Source: Amycolatopsis orientalis DSM 40040 = KCTC 9412
GTDB lineage: Bacteria > Actinomycetota > Actinomycetes > Mycobacteriales > Pseudonocardiaceae
Direction: 5' to 3'
Assembly (NCBI RefSeq): GCF_000478275.1
Contig: NZ_ASJB01000074.1
Coordinates: 40,400 to 104,399, forward strand
DNA length: 64,000 nt
In this document: piece after piece, positions 17,044 to 25,802 of the stretch
Numbering within the stretch: position 1 is the stretch's first letter
Layout of the letters: the number at the start of each line of letters is the position of its first letter
The notes under the pieces: model-generated
The model's input: only the letters and a program-made list of their open reading frames with translations
Told to the model about the DNA's origin: nothing
Database searches by the model: none
Position numbers and translations under genes: made by a program

Positions 17044-17126
17044 GGGCTGAAGGGGCCCTTCACCGCATCTCACGCGGCGAAGGGCGCTTTCCTCGCATGA
17101 GATGCGGGGAAAGCGTCCTTCAGCCC
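17044..17126. repeat. composite palindrome family 2, full copy A
   Basis: An element of about 83 bp. Outer arms GGGCTGAAGG and CCTTCAGCCC enclose GGGGCCCTT, a linker with CATCTCACGCGGC, and an inner hairpin (17079-17121: GAAGGGCGCTTTCC and GGAAAGCGTCCTTC). It begins one base after the acr3 stop, fitting a terminator. A second full copy is at 41252-41338 and a split inverted copy at 25536-25829. Confidence 0.85.
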
Positions 17127-17166
17127 TGCCGAGTCGGGGGCGCGGTGGTCCAGTAGGTTGCCGATC

Positions 17167-18816
17167 ATGACCGCGTCGCCGGTGGATGTTCCGGAACAGG
17201 TGCTGCGCACCTCGATCATCGAGCGGCTGTTCACCCGCGCCGCCGACCCCCGTCCCTTGTTCACGCATCAGGACCACAGCGCGGGCGTGGACCACACGGT
17301 CACCTGGACGGAGTTCGTCTCCCGGGTGCGGGAAGTCGCGGGAACGCTGCGCGGGATCACGCGGCCGGGCGATCGCGTCGCGGTGCTCACCGGTCAGGAC
17401 CTGAACTATCCGCTCGCCTTCTACGGGGCGCTCGCGGCCGGTCTGGTGGCCGTGCCGTTGATGGCGCCGGGCAGCCCCGCTCAGCGAGGCAGGCTCACCG
17501 GGGTGCTGGAGGACTGCGATGCCCGGGTGTGGCTGACGTCTTCGGCCGCCGCGGCGAAAACACGGGAAGCCGGGACGCCCGAACACCTCGTCGTGGTCGA
17601 CGAGCTTTCCGGGCCGGGCGCGGATCCGCTCCCGGTCACGCCCGGGAGTCCCGCCTATCTCCAGTACACGTCCGGTTCGACGCGGGAGCCCGCCGGTGCG
17701 GTGATCCCGCACCGCGCGGTCGTCGCGGCCTGCTGGCAGGCGAGCCGGGCCTACGCCGTCGACGAGGGAACGACCTGCGCCGGCTGGATCCCGTTCTTCC
17801 ATGACATGGGCCTGATCCAGTTGCTGTGCCTGCCGGTCTTCGCCGGCGCGCGGTCGGTGTTCATGGCGCCCGCCGAATTCGTGCACAAGCCCGCACGATG
17901 GCTGCGTCAGCTGGCGGATCATCCGGCCGTGTTCACCGCCGCGCCGAACTTCGCCTTCGACCTCGCCGCCGACGCCGCCGGAGAGGCCGGGGACGACCTC
18001 GATCTTTCGGATGTGCGTATCGCGCTCAACGGCAGTGAGCCGGTCCGGCCGCGCACGATCGCGCGGTTCCAGGAGGTCTTCGGCCCGCGTGGGTTCCGGC
18101 CCGAAGCCCACCGGCCGTCCTACGGCCTGGCCGAGGCGACCGTGTACGTGGCGAGCGCGGACGAGGAGGGGCCCCGGAGCGCGGTGTTCGACCGCGAAGC
18201 CCTCGCGCAGGGCCGGGCGGTGGAGGTGCCGGACGGCACGGAACTCGTTTCGGTCGGCCGTCCCCTCGGACAGCGGGTCAGGATCGTCCGCGACGGGGTG
18301 GCGATGCCGGACGGCCAGGCCGGGGAGATCTGGATCCACGGCCCGAACGTCGCGGCGGGTTACTGGGGCCGCGGTGACGCCGCCGCGTTCGGCGGCGGAC
18401 TCGACGGTGTCCGCGGCTGGCTGCGCACCGGCGATTTGGGCCTCTTCCATCGCGGCGACCTCTACATCACCGGCAGGCTCAAGGATCTCATCGTCATCGA
18501 CGGCCGCAATTTCCATCCTCAGGACATCGAAGCGGTGGCCGCCGAAGCGCATCCGGCGATCCGTCGCGACCGCGTCGCCGCTTTCGGCGTGGCGGACGAA
18601 ATGGGCGAAGGGGCAATGGTGGTAGCCGAATGGGCAAAGAACGCCGAAGCCGATGTCAAAGAAGTCGCCAGAGTGGTATTGCGGGCGGTGTCACGCGAAC
18701 ATGATCTGACGTTGCGATCGGTCCGTATGGTTCCCTCCGGTGACCTTCCGCGCACTTCCAGTGGCAAGGTCGCGCGGGCGGCGGCCAAGGCGCGTTATAG
18801 TCGGCGCCGTGGGTGA
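17167..18816 (+). CDS. fatty-acyl-AMP ligase (FAAL)
   Basis: A 549-residue adenylate-forming enzyme. The nucleotide loop is YTSGSTREPAG (about residues 173-183), followed by GWIPFFHDMGL, SYGLAEATVYVA and the late motifs LRTGDLGLFHRGDLYITGRLK and SSGKVAR. The SYGLAEAT and FHDMGL forms are those of FAALs and FadD32-like enzymes, which activate fatty acids as acyl-adenylates and load them onto carrier proteins rather than CoA. The ATG at 17167 is preferred over a TTG three codons earlier. The next gene is an acyl carrier protein that overlaps it, the obvious acceptor. Chain length is unknown. It heads an operon that continues into predicted secretion substrates. Confidence 0.88.
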   Translation: MTASPVDVPEQVLRTSIIERLFTRAADPRPLFTHQDHSAGVDHTVTWTEFVSRVREVAGTLRGITRPGDRVAVLTGQDLNYPLAFYGALAAGLVAVPLMAPGSPAQRGRLTGVLEDCDARVWLTSSAAAAKTREAGTPEHLVVVDELSGPGADPLPVTPGSPAYLQYTSGSTREPAGAVIPHRAVVAACWQASRAYAVDEGTTCAGWIPFFHDMGLIQLLCLPVFAGARSVFMAPAEFVHKPARWLRQLADHPAVFTAAPNFAFDLAADAAGEAGDDLDLSDVRIALNGSEPVRPRTIARFQEVFGPRGFRPEAHRPSYGLAEATVYVASADEEGPRSAVFDREALAQGRAVEVPDGTELVSVGRPLGQRVRIVRDGVAMPDGQAGEIWIHGPNVAAGYWGRGDAAAFGGGLDGVRGWLRTGDLGLFHRGDLYITGRLKDLIVIDGRNFHPQDIEAVAAEAHPAIRRDRVAAFGVADEMGEGAMVVAEWAKNAEADVKEVARVVLRAVSREHDLTLRSVRMVPSGDLPRTSSGKVARAAAKARYSRRRG

Positions 18817-19072
18817 TCACCGCGCGGATGTCGCGAACGTCGTCAGCGAGACTTTTCGGCTTGATCCAGCCGAAATCGAGCTGGACGCACCGCTCGAAGA
18901 GCTGGGAATCGACTCCAAAGGACGGATAAAACTCCTTTCGGCGCTGGAGATCTACCACGACGTGAAGATCGATCTGGACCAGCTCGACCGGTTCACCGAC
19001 ATCGGGTCGGTGGCCGAAGTACTCGCCGAGGCACTCGGCGACAAGGCCGGCGTATCCGACGAAAGGCGCTGA
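18809..19072 (+). CDS. acyl carrier protein
   Basis: An 87-residue carrier protein. The phosphopantetheine attachment serine is S36 in LEELGIDSKGRIKLLSALE, and the following helices match the ACP fold (EIYHDVKIDLDQLDRFTDIGSVAEVLAEAL). The start is a GTG at 18809 that overlaps the last codons of the FAAL gene, implying translational coupling and a shared acyl substrate. A lysine follows the serine where leucine or methionine is usual (DSK rather than DSL), a small deviation. Only five bases separate it from the EspC-like gene, so the lipid module and the secretion module are one transcription unit. Confidence 0.85.
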   Translation: MGDHRADVANVVSETFRLDPAEIELDAPLEELGIDSKGRIKLLSALEIYHDVKIDLDQLDRFTDIGSVAEVLAEALGDKAGVSDERR

Positions 19073-19077
19073 AAAGA

Positions 19078-19389
19078 ATGAGCGGGGGCTTCACCGCGGC
19101 GACCGATGCGCTTTCATCGGCGTCGAAGAACGTCGGGAAACTGACGGATCGGTTGCTGGAGGACAACCCCGATCTGTCGAGTACTCCGGTGAACGCGGCC
19201 GGTTTCGGCCAGGCGCACGGCGATCACGCGAAGAAGTACACCGATGGTGTGGCGGCGTTGTGGGCCGCGGTCAACGGCTACAAGTCCACCCTCGCCACGT
19301 TCGGCACGAATCTCGGTACGGCGGGCACCACCTACGGCGCCAACGAGGACGAGCAGAAGAACAAGATCACCAAGACGGGGATGCGCTAG
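19078..19389 (+). CDS. EspC-like type VII secretion target
   Basis: A 103-residue helical-hairpin protein of the ESX EspC/WXG100-like kind. Two helices (about 3-30 and 45-85) flank a turn rich in Pro, Asn and Gly, and the C-terminal export signal YxxxE is present as Y86 to E90 in TTYGANEDEQ. Such proteins leave the cell through an ESX/type VII system, often as a pair with a second helical partner. The start ATG follows GAAAAGA. The TAG overlaps the GTG of the next gene (TAGTG), so the partner is probably the N-terminal part of the large downstream protein. No ESX core genes (EccC, EccD, MycP) lie in the window. Confidence 0.75.
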   Translation: MSGGFTAATDALSSASKNVGKLTDRLLEDNPDLSSTPVNAAGFGQAHGDHAKKYTDGVAALWAAVNGYKSTLATFGTNLGTAGTTYGANEDEQKNKITKTGMR

Positions 19390-22328
19390 TGGCCACCACG
19401 ACCACCTGGACCGACGTCAAGGCCGTCCTCGACGACCCGAGTGTGCCCGCCGAGCAGAAGAACCGGCTCATCAGTACGTGGATGCGGACGCATCCGGCGC
19501 CGCCGCCGTTCATGGCGGATCAGGAACCGGAGGAGATCAAGCAGAAGCGCAAGGAAGCCGAGAAGTACGCGGCTTCCTACAACGCCATGCCGATGCTGGC
19601 CTCCGGCGATCTCGACGAGGTCTTCAAAGGCGCGAAGGCGGCCGGCGAGCAGGCCAATTACAACCAGAAGCAAGAGACGAAGGCCGTCACCGAAGGCAAC
19701 AAGAAGCTGGACGGCACGAAGGAACCCACCGCGGAGGGCGCCGGGACCAAGACGTCGGACGAGATCTTCGACGCCGCCGCGCCGGCGCTCAAGGTGTTCC
19801 AGACCTTCGGTTCGCTGCTGGCGAAGCTCCCGGAAGACTGCCGGGGGACCACCCGCGCGCTCGACTTCGAGAAGGACATCAAGAAGCCGTTCGACGAGCA
19901 GCGCGGCATCAACTTCAAGAACTTCGTCGACGACGCCGCCCACTTCAAGACCGGCTCGACGACCGTCGACAGGACGATCCAGGACACCGGCTCCGAGCTG
20001 AACACCCTTTACGGGACCTGGACCGGTAAGGCCGCGGACGCCTCTTCGGAGAACTACAACGAGAAGATCCTGCCGAAGGCGAAGAAACTCGCGGAGACGC
20101 TGAACCACGCGAGTGAGGCGACGCTGAGCACCACCGCCACGGTGTTCAAGCTGTGCAAGGGCAAGGCCGACGCGATCATCGACATGTACAAAGAGGTGGT
20201 CGGGCGCGCGGACTTCCCGATGGCGCAGAAGGTGATCGCCATCGCCGCCGGGGAGAAGAGCGGCAAGGAGGACCTCGGCGCGATCGCGGGCTGGATGGAC
20301 GTCAACTTCGGCTCCAACCTGGTCCAGCAGCTGAACAACGACGGCTGCTGCGACGACGACGAGTTCAAGAAGGCCGGCCAGAACCTCGCCAAGCAGTGGG
20401 TGCAGAAGCAGTTCGTCCCGGAGATGTGGGACATCATCTACCAGGGATTCGAGAAGACCTGTAAGGAAACCAAGGAGTTCGTCGACCAGGCCTACGCCGA
20501 GCTCGACAAGGTGATGGGCAAGGTCAAGAACGAGTTCGAAGGCGCGGACAAGCCGGGCGGCTCCGGCGCGGGCGGACAGGGCGGTGGCCCTGGCGGCGGA
20601 CCGGGCGGTGGACCAGGCGGAAGTGGTGCCCCGGACTTCACCGGTGGTTCCGGCGGCGGCCCCGGTGGTTCCGGTAATGGGGGATCCGGCGGCGGCCCTG
20701 GCGGTTCGGGCCACGGAGGATCCGGCGGAGGCCCGAACGGCTCCGGCAGCGGTGGTCCCGGCGGCTCGGGCCCCGGCGGCACCGATCCGTCAGGCCAGCA
20801 GAAACCTCCTCCGCCGATCCCGAACGTCTCCATCCCCGATGGCGGCTCGGGCGGGGGAGCACCCGGCGGTTCCGGTGGCCCTGGCCCCGACGAGGACAAG
20901 GACAAGACCTCGCCCTCGGGCTCGGTCCCGCCGCCGTCCTCCGGTGACGAGCAGAAGGCGGCCGCCGAAGAGGCGAAGAAACAAGCCGCCGCGGCGGCCG
21001 AAAACGCGAAGAAACAGGCTTCCGAGGCACTGGGCAAGATGGGCGACGGCCCTGCCGGCGGTGAACTCGGCGGCGGTGGTTCCGGTCCGGCGGGCGGTCC
21101 CGGTCCGGCGGGCGGTTCCGGTGGTGGCCCGGGGAGCACGGACGCCGCCGCCGAAGCCAAGGCGGCGAACGAGCGAGCCCAGGAAGAAGCGAAGAAGCAG
21201 GCATCCGAGGCACTCGGGAAGCTCGGCGACGCCCCGCTCGGTGGCACGGGTGACGATGCCCGTTCGGATGCCGCCGACGCGAAGGACGCCGCCGACAAGG
21301 CGACCGAGGACGCGAAGAAGAAGGCGTCCGACGCGCTGGACAAGATGGGCGACGGGCTGTCCGGGGAAGACGGCGACAAGCTGACCGGCGACAAACCCGG
21401 GGACGAACCTGGAGACAAGCCCGGCGAAGACGGCGACAAGGCCGAAGACGGCGAGCGCGAAACCCTCAAGGTCAAGCAGGGCGACAAGACCTTCGAGATG
21501 ACCGAGCCGGACAAAGACGGCGAGATGGAGATCAAGGTCGGCGACGGTTCCGGGCCGGCCAAGGACTTCAAGCTCGACTGGACCGGCGACGGTGAGGAAT
21601 CCAAGCTGGGTTCCGCTCCCGGGGCGGACGACGGGCAACCGGGCAAGGACGGGGTCCACCGGCCCGGTCCGGACGGCAAGATCCACATTCAGGACGGCGA
21701 CGTCAAGATCACCGCCGAACGTCCGGACGGTCCGAACGGCCCGACGGTCGTCACCGTCGACGACGGCACCGGCAAACCGACCACGTACACGCTCGGCGAA
21801 GAGAATTCCCGCGCGGACAAGGCGGCGCATCCGCTCACCCCGGTCACCGGCACGGTGCACCCCGAATCCCGTCCGGCGTTCACTCCGCATGGCGGTACAA
21901 GCCCTGAAGGCATCCCCGGTACCGGCGGTACCAGTGGCGGTGGAGGCGGTGGTGGCGGCTTCGGTGGTGGCGGCTCGGTGCCGCCGATTCCCCACGACAT
22001 CGCGGCTTCCGCGACGGGTCAGCCGTCGTCGTTGTCCGAAGGGGTGCACACCGGCGGCGGGACGCATCAGCCGCAGCCCGTGGCTTCGGCCGCCCCGTCG
22101 GGCACGATGGGCGCGCCGGCGGGTCAGTCCTTCGGCGGCGGCGCGATGCCGCCGATGGGTGGCATGGGCGGCGGTGGCGCGGGCGGCGGAGCGGGCGGTG
22201 ACCAGGAACGGTCGAACCGCGCGTACCGGATCGAGGGTGAGGTGTTCGACCAGATCAGCGAACCCACCGGCCGGATCACCGGTTCACTGCTGGACGACGA
22301 GGAACAGCCGGTCACCCGCAAGCGGTGA
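19389..22328 (+). CDS. large WXG-containing, Gly-rich type VII substrate candidate
   Basis: A 979-residue protein starting at the GTG that overlaps the previous stop. Residues 1-385 are helical and contain a WXG-like turn, LYGTWTGKAADAS (W211-G213), and a YxxxD export-like motif in QAYAELDKV (369-373). From about 388 to 520 it is Gly/Ser/Pro-rich and disordered. Then come three imperfect helical repeats of the form EAKKQASEALGKMGD. Next are an acidic DKPGDEPGDK stretch, a probably beta-rich segment (KVKQGDKTFEMTEPDKDGEMEIKVGD), and a Gly/Pro tail ending in a conserved-looking block (NRAYRIEGEVFDQISEP). No signal peptide or membrane segment is seen. A secreted or surface PPE-like role is inferred. 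Confidence 0.7.
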   Translation: MATTTTWTDVKAVLDDPSVPAEQKNRLISTWMRTHPAPPPFMADQEPEEIKQKRKEAEKYAASYNAMPMLASGDLDEVFKGAKAAGEQANYNQKQETKAVTEGNKKLDGTKEPTAEGAGTKTSDEIFDAAAPALKVFQTFGSLLAKLPEDCRGTTRALDFEKDIKKPFDEQRGINFKNFVDDAAHFKTGSTTVDRTIQDTGSELNTLYGTWTGKAADASSENYNEKILPKAKKLAETLNHASEATLSTTATVFKLCKGKADAIIDMYKEVVGRADFPMAQKVIAIAAGEKSGKEDLGAIAGWMDVNFGSNLVQQLNNDGCCDDDEFKKAGQNLAKQWVQKQFVPEMWDIIYQGFEKTCKETKEFVDQAYAELDKVMGKVKNEFEGADKPGGSGAGGQGGGPGGGPGGGPGGSGAPDFTGGSGGGPGGSGNGGSGGGPGGSGHGGSGGGPNGSGSGGPGGSGPGGTDPSGQQKPPPPIPNVSIPDGGSGGGAPGGSGGPGPDEDKDKTSPSGSVPPPSSGDEQKAAAEEAKKQAAAAAENAKKQASEALGKMGDGPAGGELGGGGSGPAGGPGPAGGSGGGPGSTDAAAEAKAANERAQEEAKKQASEALGKLGDAPLGGTGDDARSDAADAKDAADKATEDAKKKASDALDKMGDGLSGEDGDKLTGDKPGDEPGDKPGEDGDKAEDGERETLKVKQGDKTFEMTEPDKDGEMEIKVGDGSGPAKDFKLDWTGDGEESKLGSAPGADDGQPGKDGVHRPGPDGKIHIQDGDVKITAERPDGPNGPTVVTVDDGTGKPTTYTLGEENSRADKAAHPLTPVTGTVHPESRPAFTPHGGTSPEGIPGTGGTSGGGGGGGGFGGGGSVPPIPHDIAASATGQPSSLSEGVHTGGGTHQPQPVASAAPSGTMGAPAGQSFGGGAMPPMGGMGGGGAGGGAGGDQERSNRAYRIEGEVFDQISEPTGRITGSLLDDEEQPVTRKR

Positions 22329-22348
22329 GCCACGGCAGGGGAGAACTT

Positions 22349-22747
22349 ATGAGCGCCGACGAAACGTCCAGTATGAAGACGACCCTGGACGGCCTCGTCC
22401 GCGAGCAGGCGGAGCGCCGGGGACTGCGGGATCAGCGTGCGAAGGAGATCAAGGCCGGCGCGCAGGAATTCATGACCAAGCAGGTCCAAACGGCGCAGCG
22501 GTACGTCGAGCATCGGCGGGAACTGGGGCAGCGCAAGACGAAATCCGGCTGGAGCACCGACCGGACGCACGCGGAACCGGGGAACGGCTCGGCGTTCGAG
22601 GACGCGCCCGGCTTCGAAGCCCCGGCGTTCACCCCGGAGCCGTCCGTCCGCACGCCGCGGGACGCACCCCGTCGCGCTCCACGGCCCCGGCAGGCGCCGG
22701 TGGATGACGAGGACGACGCCTTCCTCAACAACCGTTGGCGCGACTGA
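22349..22747 (+). CDS. small charged protein, last gene of the FAAL-type VII operon
   Basis: A 132-residue protein of unknown function. The first 60 residues are strongly charged and helical (TTLDGLVREQAERRGLRDQRAKEIK); the rest is Pro/Arg/Glu-rich and disordered and ends DDAFLNNRWRD. The ATG at 22349 follows AGGGGAG. Only 20 bases separate it from the large Gly-rich protein, and a hairpin follows its stop within about 10 bases, so it closes the operon. It might be a cytoplasmic chaperone or adaptor for the secreted proteins, by analogy with EspG-like factors of ESX systems, but no sequence similarity supports this. Confidence 0.65.
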   Translation: MSADETSSMKTTLDGLVREQAERRGLRDQRAKEIKAGAQEFMTKQVQTAQRYVEHRRELGQRKTKSGWSTDRTHAEPGNGSAFEDAPGFEAPAFTPEPSVRTPRDAPRRAPRPRQAPVDDEDDAFLNNRWRD

Positions 22748-22757
22748 CCTTCCGGGC

Positions 22758-22789
22758 GGCTCGACGTCGTCAGACGGCGACGTCGAGCC
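22758..22789. terminator. operon-end terminator hairpin
   Basis: GGCTCGACGTCG and CGACGTCGAGCC form perfect 12-bp arms with an eight-base loop, starting 10 bases after the stop of the last gene of the FAAL operon. There is no T-run, as is common in high-GC actinobacteria. Bases 22790-23072 contain no gene I can support; only the upstream region of the catalase gene is expected there. Confidence 0.7.
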
Positions 22790-23072
22790 GCAGCACGAGC
22801 GGGAGTGAGAGCACCGAATCCAGTGACATGGCCACGGTGTGGGTCTTGAACGTGCTTTGGTGCTCTCCCTGCCGCAGTGATCGAGCGATCGAGATGGCGG
22901 TGGCCGGGAGCATCGGGGCGCCCGGCAGGGCAAGGACGGCCCTTGTGCACGCGCGCGGTGCTGGACGGATGGAGTGACGATCTCTTCGCGGCCGCAGGTG
23001 TGAAGGGGCAGGGCCGGGGTACCCGGCGAAATGTTCGCCTGGTTCCGGGCTGGAGAAAGCCGTTCCGGAGTC

Positions 23073-23972
23073 ATGCAGAGGCGGCTGACCCGACCCTTGT
23101 TCCGCCATACCAAGCTCCTGCAATTCGAAGCCAAGCCCGAAAAGCCCGACCCCGTCTACGCCCGCAAGCTCCAGGAACTGATCGGCGGCGCGTACGGCGA
23201 GATGACCGTGACCATGCAATATCTGTTCCAGGGCTGGAATTGCCGGATCGAGGGCAAGTACAAGGACCTGATCATGGACACGGCCACCGAGGAGATCGGG
23301 CACGTGGAGATGCTCGCGACGATGGTCGCCCGGTTGCTGGAAGGAGCGCCCGCGACCGAGACGGCCGAGGCGGCCAAGGATCCGGTGATGGCGGCCGTCC
23401 TCGGCGGGATGGATCCGCAGCAGGCGATCGTCGCGGGCGGTGGCGCGCTGCCCAACAACAGCCAAGGGGTGCCGTGGAACGGTGGTTACATCGTGGCCAG
23501 CGGCAACCTGCTGGCCGATTTCCGGGCCAACGCCGCGGCCGAGGCGCAGGGCAGGCTGCAGACCGCGCGTCTCTACAACATGACCGACGATCCCGGCGTG
23601 AAGGCGATGCTGCAGTTCAACCTCGCTCGTGACACCGTGCACCAGAAGCAGTGGCTGGCCGCCATCGAAGAACTCGAGGCGGACGGCCTGGAAGGCGCCA
23701 TCGCGCCGACCGCCTTGTTCGACGAAGAGAACCAGGACCACAACAACACCGTCTGGCGCCTCTCCGATGGCTCGGATGGAAGCAAGGGCGGCTGGAGCTT
23801 CGGCGGCGAAGGGATCGAATACCTGACCGATCCCGAACCGCTCGGTGGCCCGGGCACCGCGCCGAAGCCCGACCCGGCCCTCTTCGGCACTTACGCGCCG
23901 ATCCAGGACGCCGTCGGCACGGTCAAGGGCAAGGCCAAGGAGGCGAAGTCCAAGGCCACCAGGAAGCGCTAG
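23073..23972 (+). CDS. manganese (non-haem) catalase
   Basis: A 299-residue ferritin-like protein that dismutates hydrogen peroxide with a di-manganese site. Ligand regions are visible: a first Glu in GGAYGEMTVTMQYLF, Glu and His in TATEEIGHVEML, a Glu in NAAAEAQGRLQ and a His in LARDTVHQKQW. The C-terminal part has the family pattern SDGSDGSKGGWSFGGEGIEYL. The ATG at 23073 has CCGGAG upstream. A TTG at 23097 would give the common MFRHTKxLQ opening and is an alternative. The C-terminus ends in a Lys-rich tail (KGKAKEAKSKATRKR). It stands alone. Confidence 0.9.
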   Translation: MQRRLTRPLFRHTKLLQFEAKPEKPDPVYARKLQELIGGAYGEMTVTMQYLFQGWNCRIEGKYKDLIMDTATEEIGHVEMLATMVARLLEGAPATETAEAAKDPVMAAVLGGMDPQQAIVAGGGALPNNSQGVPWNGGYIVASGNLLADFRANAAAEAQGRLQTARLYNMTDDPGVKAMLQFNLARDTVHQKQWLAAIEELEADGLEGAIAPTALFDEENQDHNNTVWRLSDGSDGSKGGWSFGGEGIEYLTDPEPLGGPGTAPKPDPALFGTYAPIQDAVGTVKGKAKEAKSKATRKR

Positions 23973-24038
23973 CCGGCTTGGAGTCGAGCGGTCCGCTCCC
24001 CGGCCTCGTCGTGGGTTCGACACGGCGAAGCCGGGGAC

Positions 24039-24863
24039 TCAAGCCCTCGCTTGCATGGCGAGCCAGGTTTCGTGCTGCCCTTCCGTCTTGGCCCAGAGAG
24101 CCGCCAGGTCATCGGCGCCGATATCCGCCAGCGGGACACGGAATTCCTTCAGTGTCTCGTTGAATTCGTCTAAAGTGGACAGTGTGTGGCGGACGGTGCC
24201 GCCGAGTCCGCCGCGCGTGACCGTCCGCGCGCGAAGGGCCAGTTCGTGGCCATCGCGATGATGTTGTGCCACAAGTACTCTGACGAACGGGGAATCCGGC
24301 GACGTCAGCCAGGCCTGGTCGGCGAACTCGGCTAGTTCGCGAGGCTCGGTACGGAAATCCCAGGAGGCGACCGTGCCGGCCGGATGGTGGTGCACCCGCC
24401 AGGTGCCGGTGTCGAGGCGTTCCATCCGGTAGGGAAGCTTTCCTTGCCAGTGCGTGCCTTCCCGCAATGGTAGCGGTTCGAGGAACGCGTCCCCGATCCC
24501 GGTGTCGGCGAGCCACTGCTCGCCCTCGACGTCGACCACCAGGGCGATGTGGTTGCCCCATTGATCTTCCCCGCGGGTCGCGCGCGAGACGGCGGCTTCC
24601 ACGATCGTCACCGTGAAGCCCGCCGCCCGCAGCAGAAGGGAGAGCGCGCCGTTCATCTCATAGCAGAGCCCGCCGCGCCCGCGTCGCGTGAACTTGTCGA
24701 GTAGTGCTTCCGGGGTGAGCGGGGTCGGCCTGTCGAGCTGGATGTCGAGGTTCTCGTAGGGGATCCGCAGCCGCCACGCCCGATGCAGGTGCCGCAGCGT
24801 GGCCAGGTCCGGCCGGACGGGCTTGTGGTAGTCCAGTCGGTCGAGGAACGGGTCGATCGTCAT
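24039..24863 (-). CDS. nat: arylamine N-acetyltransferase
   Basis: NAT transfers acetyl groups from acetyl-CoA to arylamines and hydrazines; in rifamycin-type clusters relatives close macrolactams. The 274-residue protein has the Cys-His-Asp triad: C67 in RGGLCYEMN, H105 in WGNHIALVV and D120 in LADTGIGD. Length matches the family. It is divergent from a TetR gene with a palindromic site between them, which suggests control by that regulator. No polyketide genes are nearby, so a xenobiotic-detoxification role is the simpler reading. Confidence 0.93.
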   Translation of the reverse strand: MTIDPFLDRLDYHKPVRPDLATLRHLHRAWRLRIPYENLDIQLDRPTPLTPEALLDKFTRRGRGGLCYEMNGALSLLLRAAGFTVTIVEAAVSRATRGEDQWGNHIALVVDVEGEQWLADTGIGDAFLEPLPLREGTHWQGKLPYRMERLDTGTWRVHHHPAGTVASWDFRTEPRELAEFADQAWLTSPDSPFVRVLVAQHHRDGHELALRARTVTRGGLGGTVRHTLSTLDEFNETLKEFRVPLADIGADDLAALWAKTEGQHETWLAMQARA

Positions 24864-24884
24864 GATGCTCCCATCGATTGATTG

Positions 24885-24900
24885 ACTCTAAGTTTAGAGT
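24885..24900. promoter_or_regulatory. TetR-type operator between nat and tetR
   Basis: ACTCTAA and TTAGAGT form 7-bp perfect arms around GT; a second partial copy (CTCTAATTTTGAG) follows at about 24902. The overlapping AT-rich sequence is rare here and lies between the two divergent start codons, suiting an operator that controls both genes. Confidence 0.6.
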
Positions 24901-24937
24901 AGCTCTAATTTTGAGTCGACTCCAGTATGCTGGACGA

Positions 24938-25537
24938 ATGACCGAACCGGCGGGCTTGCGTGAGCGGAAGAAGTGGCGCACCAGGAAGGCGTTGATCGAG
25001 ACGGCGTACCAGCTCTTCGAGCGGCAGGGCTACGACCGGACCACCACCGCCGAGATCGCCGCAGCCGCGGAGGTGTCCGCCGCGACGTTCTTCAATCACT
25101 TCGCGACGAAGGAGGATCTGCTCCTCACAGACGACGGTGAGCAGATCCTTCGTGCCGGGCTGGACGTGCTCGCGGCGCGCGAAGCGGGCGAGACGGCGGC
25201 TGGGCTACTGCGGCGCGCGATGCACCGGATGCTGGCCGCGGCGGGAACCGGAATCCGCGACCCGGCGGGCGAGCCGGAACGGATCCGGCTGGAGCTGATC
25301 ACGTCGGTGCCGGCGCTGCGCGCGACGATGCTGCAGCGGGCCTTCGATGCTCAGCAGCGGCTTTCCGCCGCGCTGGGCGAGGCCTGCGACGGCGAACTTG
25401 ACGAGATCGACGCGGCGGCCATCGTCGGTGCCGTCACGGGTGCCGTCTTCGCCGCCGGGCGAACGGCGGTGCGTAAGGGGGTTCCGCTCGACGAAGCGAT
25501 GGGGCGGGCGATCGACCTCGCGACTGCTTGGAGGTGA
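24938..25537 (+). CDS. TetR family regulator
   Basis: A 199-residue regulator with the helix-turn-helix at about residues 30-52 (TTAEIAAAAEVSAATFFNHFATKEDLL). The TFFNHF form of the recognition segment is common in TetR members of actinobacteria. Divergent from nat, with a palindrome between the start codons, so NAT control and autoregulation are likely. The inducer may be a NAT substrate, which is only an inference. Its TGA overlaps the first bases of a family-2 hairpin (25536-25578), which should terminate the transcript. Confidence 0.88.
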   Translation: MTEPAGLRERKKWRTRKALIETAYQLFERQGYDRTTTAEIAAAAEVSAATFFNHFATKEDLLLTDDGEQILRAGLDVLAAREAGETAAGLLRRAMHRMLAAAGTGIRDPAGEPERIRLELITSVPALRATMLQRAFDAQQRLSAALGEACDGELDEIDAAAIVGAVTGAVFAAGRTAVRKGVPLDEAMGRAIDLATAWR

Positions 25538-25590
25538 AGGACGCTTTCCCCGCATGCGACGCGGGGAAAGCGTCCTTCGCCGCGTGAGAC
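25536..25590. repeat. family 2 palindrome, split copy, hairpin part
   Basis: GAAGGACGCTTTCCCCGC and GCGGGGAAAGCGTCCTTC form an 18-bp perfect stem with a seven-base loop, followed by GCCGCGTGAGA. This equals the inner hairpin plus linker of the full copies at 17044 and 41252, in reverse orientation. It overlaps the TetR stop codon and should act as its terminator. Confidence 0.8.
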
Positions 25591-25616
25591 AACCAGTAGG
25601 AAAAGGCTCAGTGCGG

Positions 25617-25648
25617 GACCTCGCAGTTAGTCGACTACTTGCGAGGTC
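25617..25648. repeat. TAGTCGACTA palindrome, copy 1
   Basis: GACCTCGCA and TGCGAGGTC enclose TTAGTCGACTAC; 14 of 16 pairs match over 32 bp. The core TAGTCGACTACTTGCGA is shared with the perfect palindrome at 47166-47187. It lies between the convergent TetR and HAF genes, inside the sequence that separates the two parts of the family-2 element. The rest of 25591-25802 holds nothing else I can support. Confidence 0.6.
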
Positions 25649-25802
25649 AGGCCCGGTCGTGCGGTGTTCCGTCCGGTCGTGTCGCTCTCACGACACTCGC
25701 CCTCCCAGCACCTCTGAACCTCAGGATGAACGAGGCTCATTGCAGGTAAGGCACCTCTTCGTCATGGCGCAGGCCGACGGTGAAGGAATCGGGACGTTGA
25801 GC

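Noticed and set aside
22770..22913. A minus-strand ORF of 47 residues with a hydrophobic end, resembling a small peptide gene
   Set aside because: It has no ribosome-binding site, and its last codons are the terminator hairpin at 22758-22789. No modification or transport genes are near.
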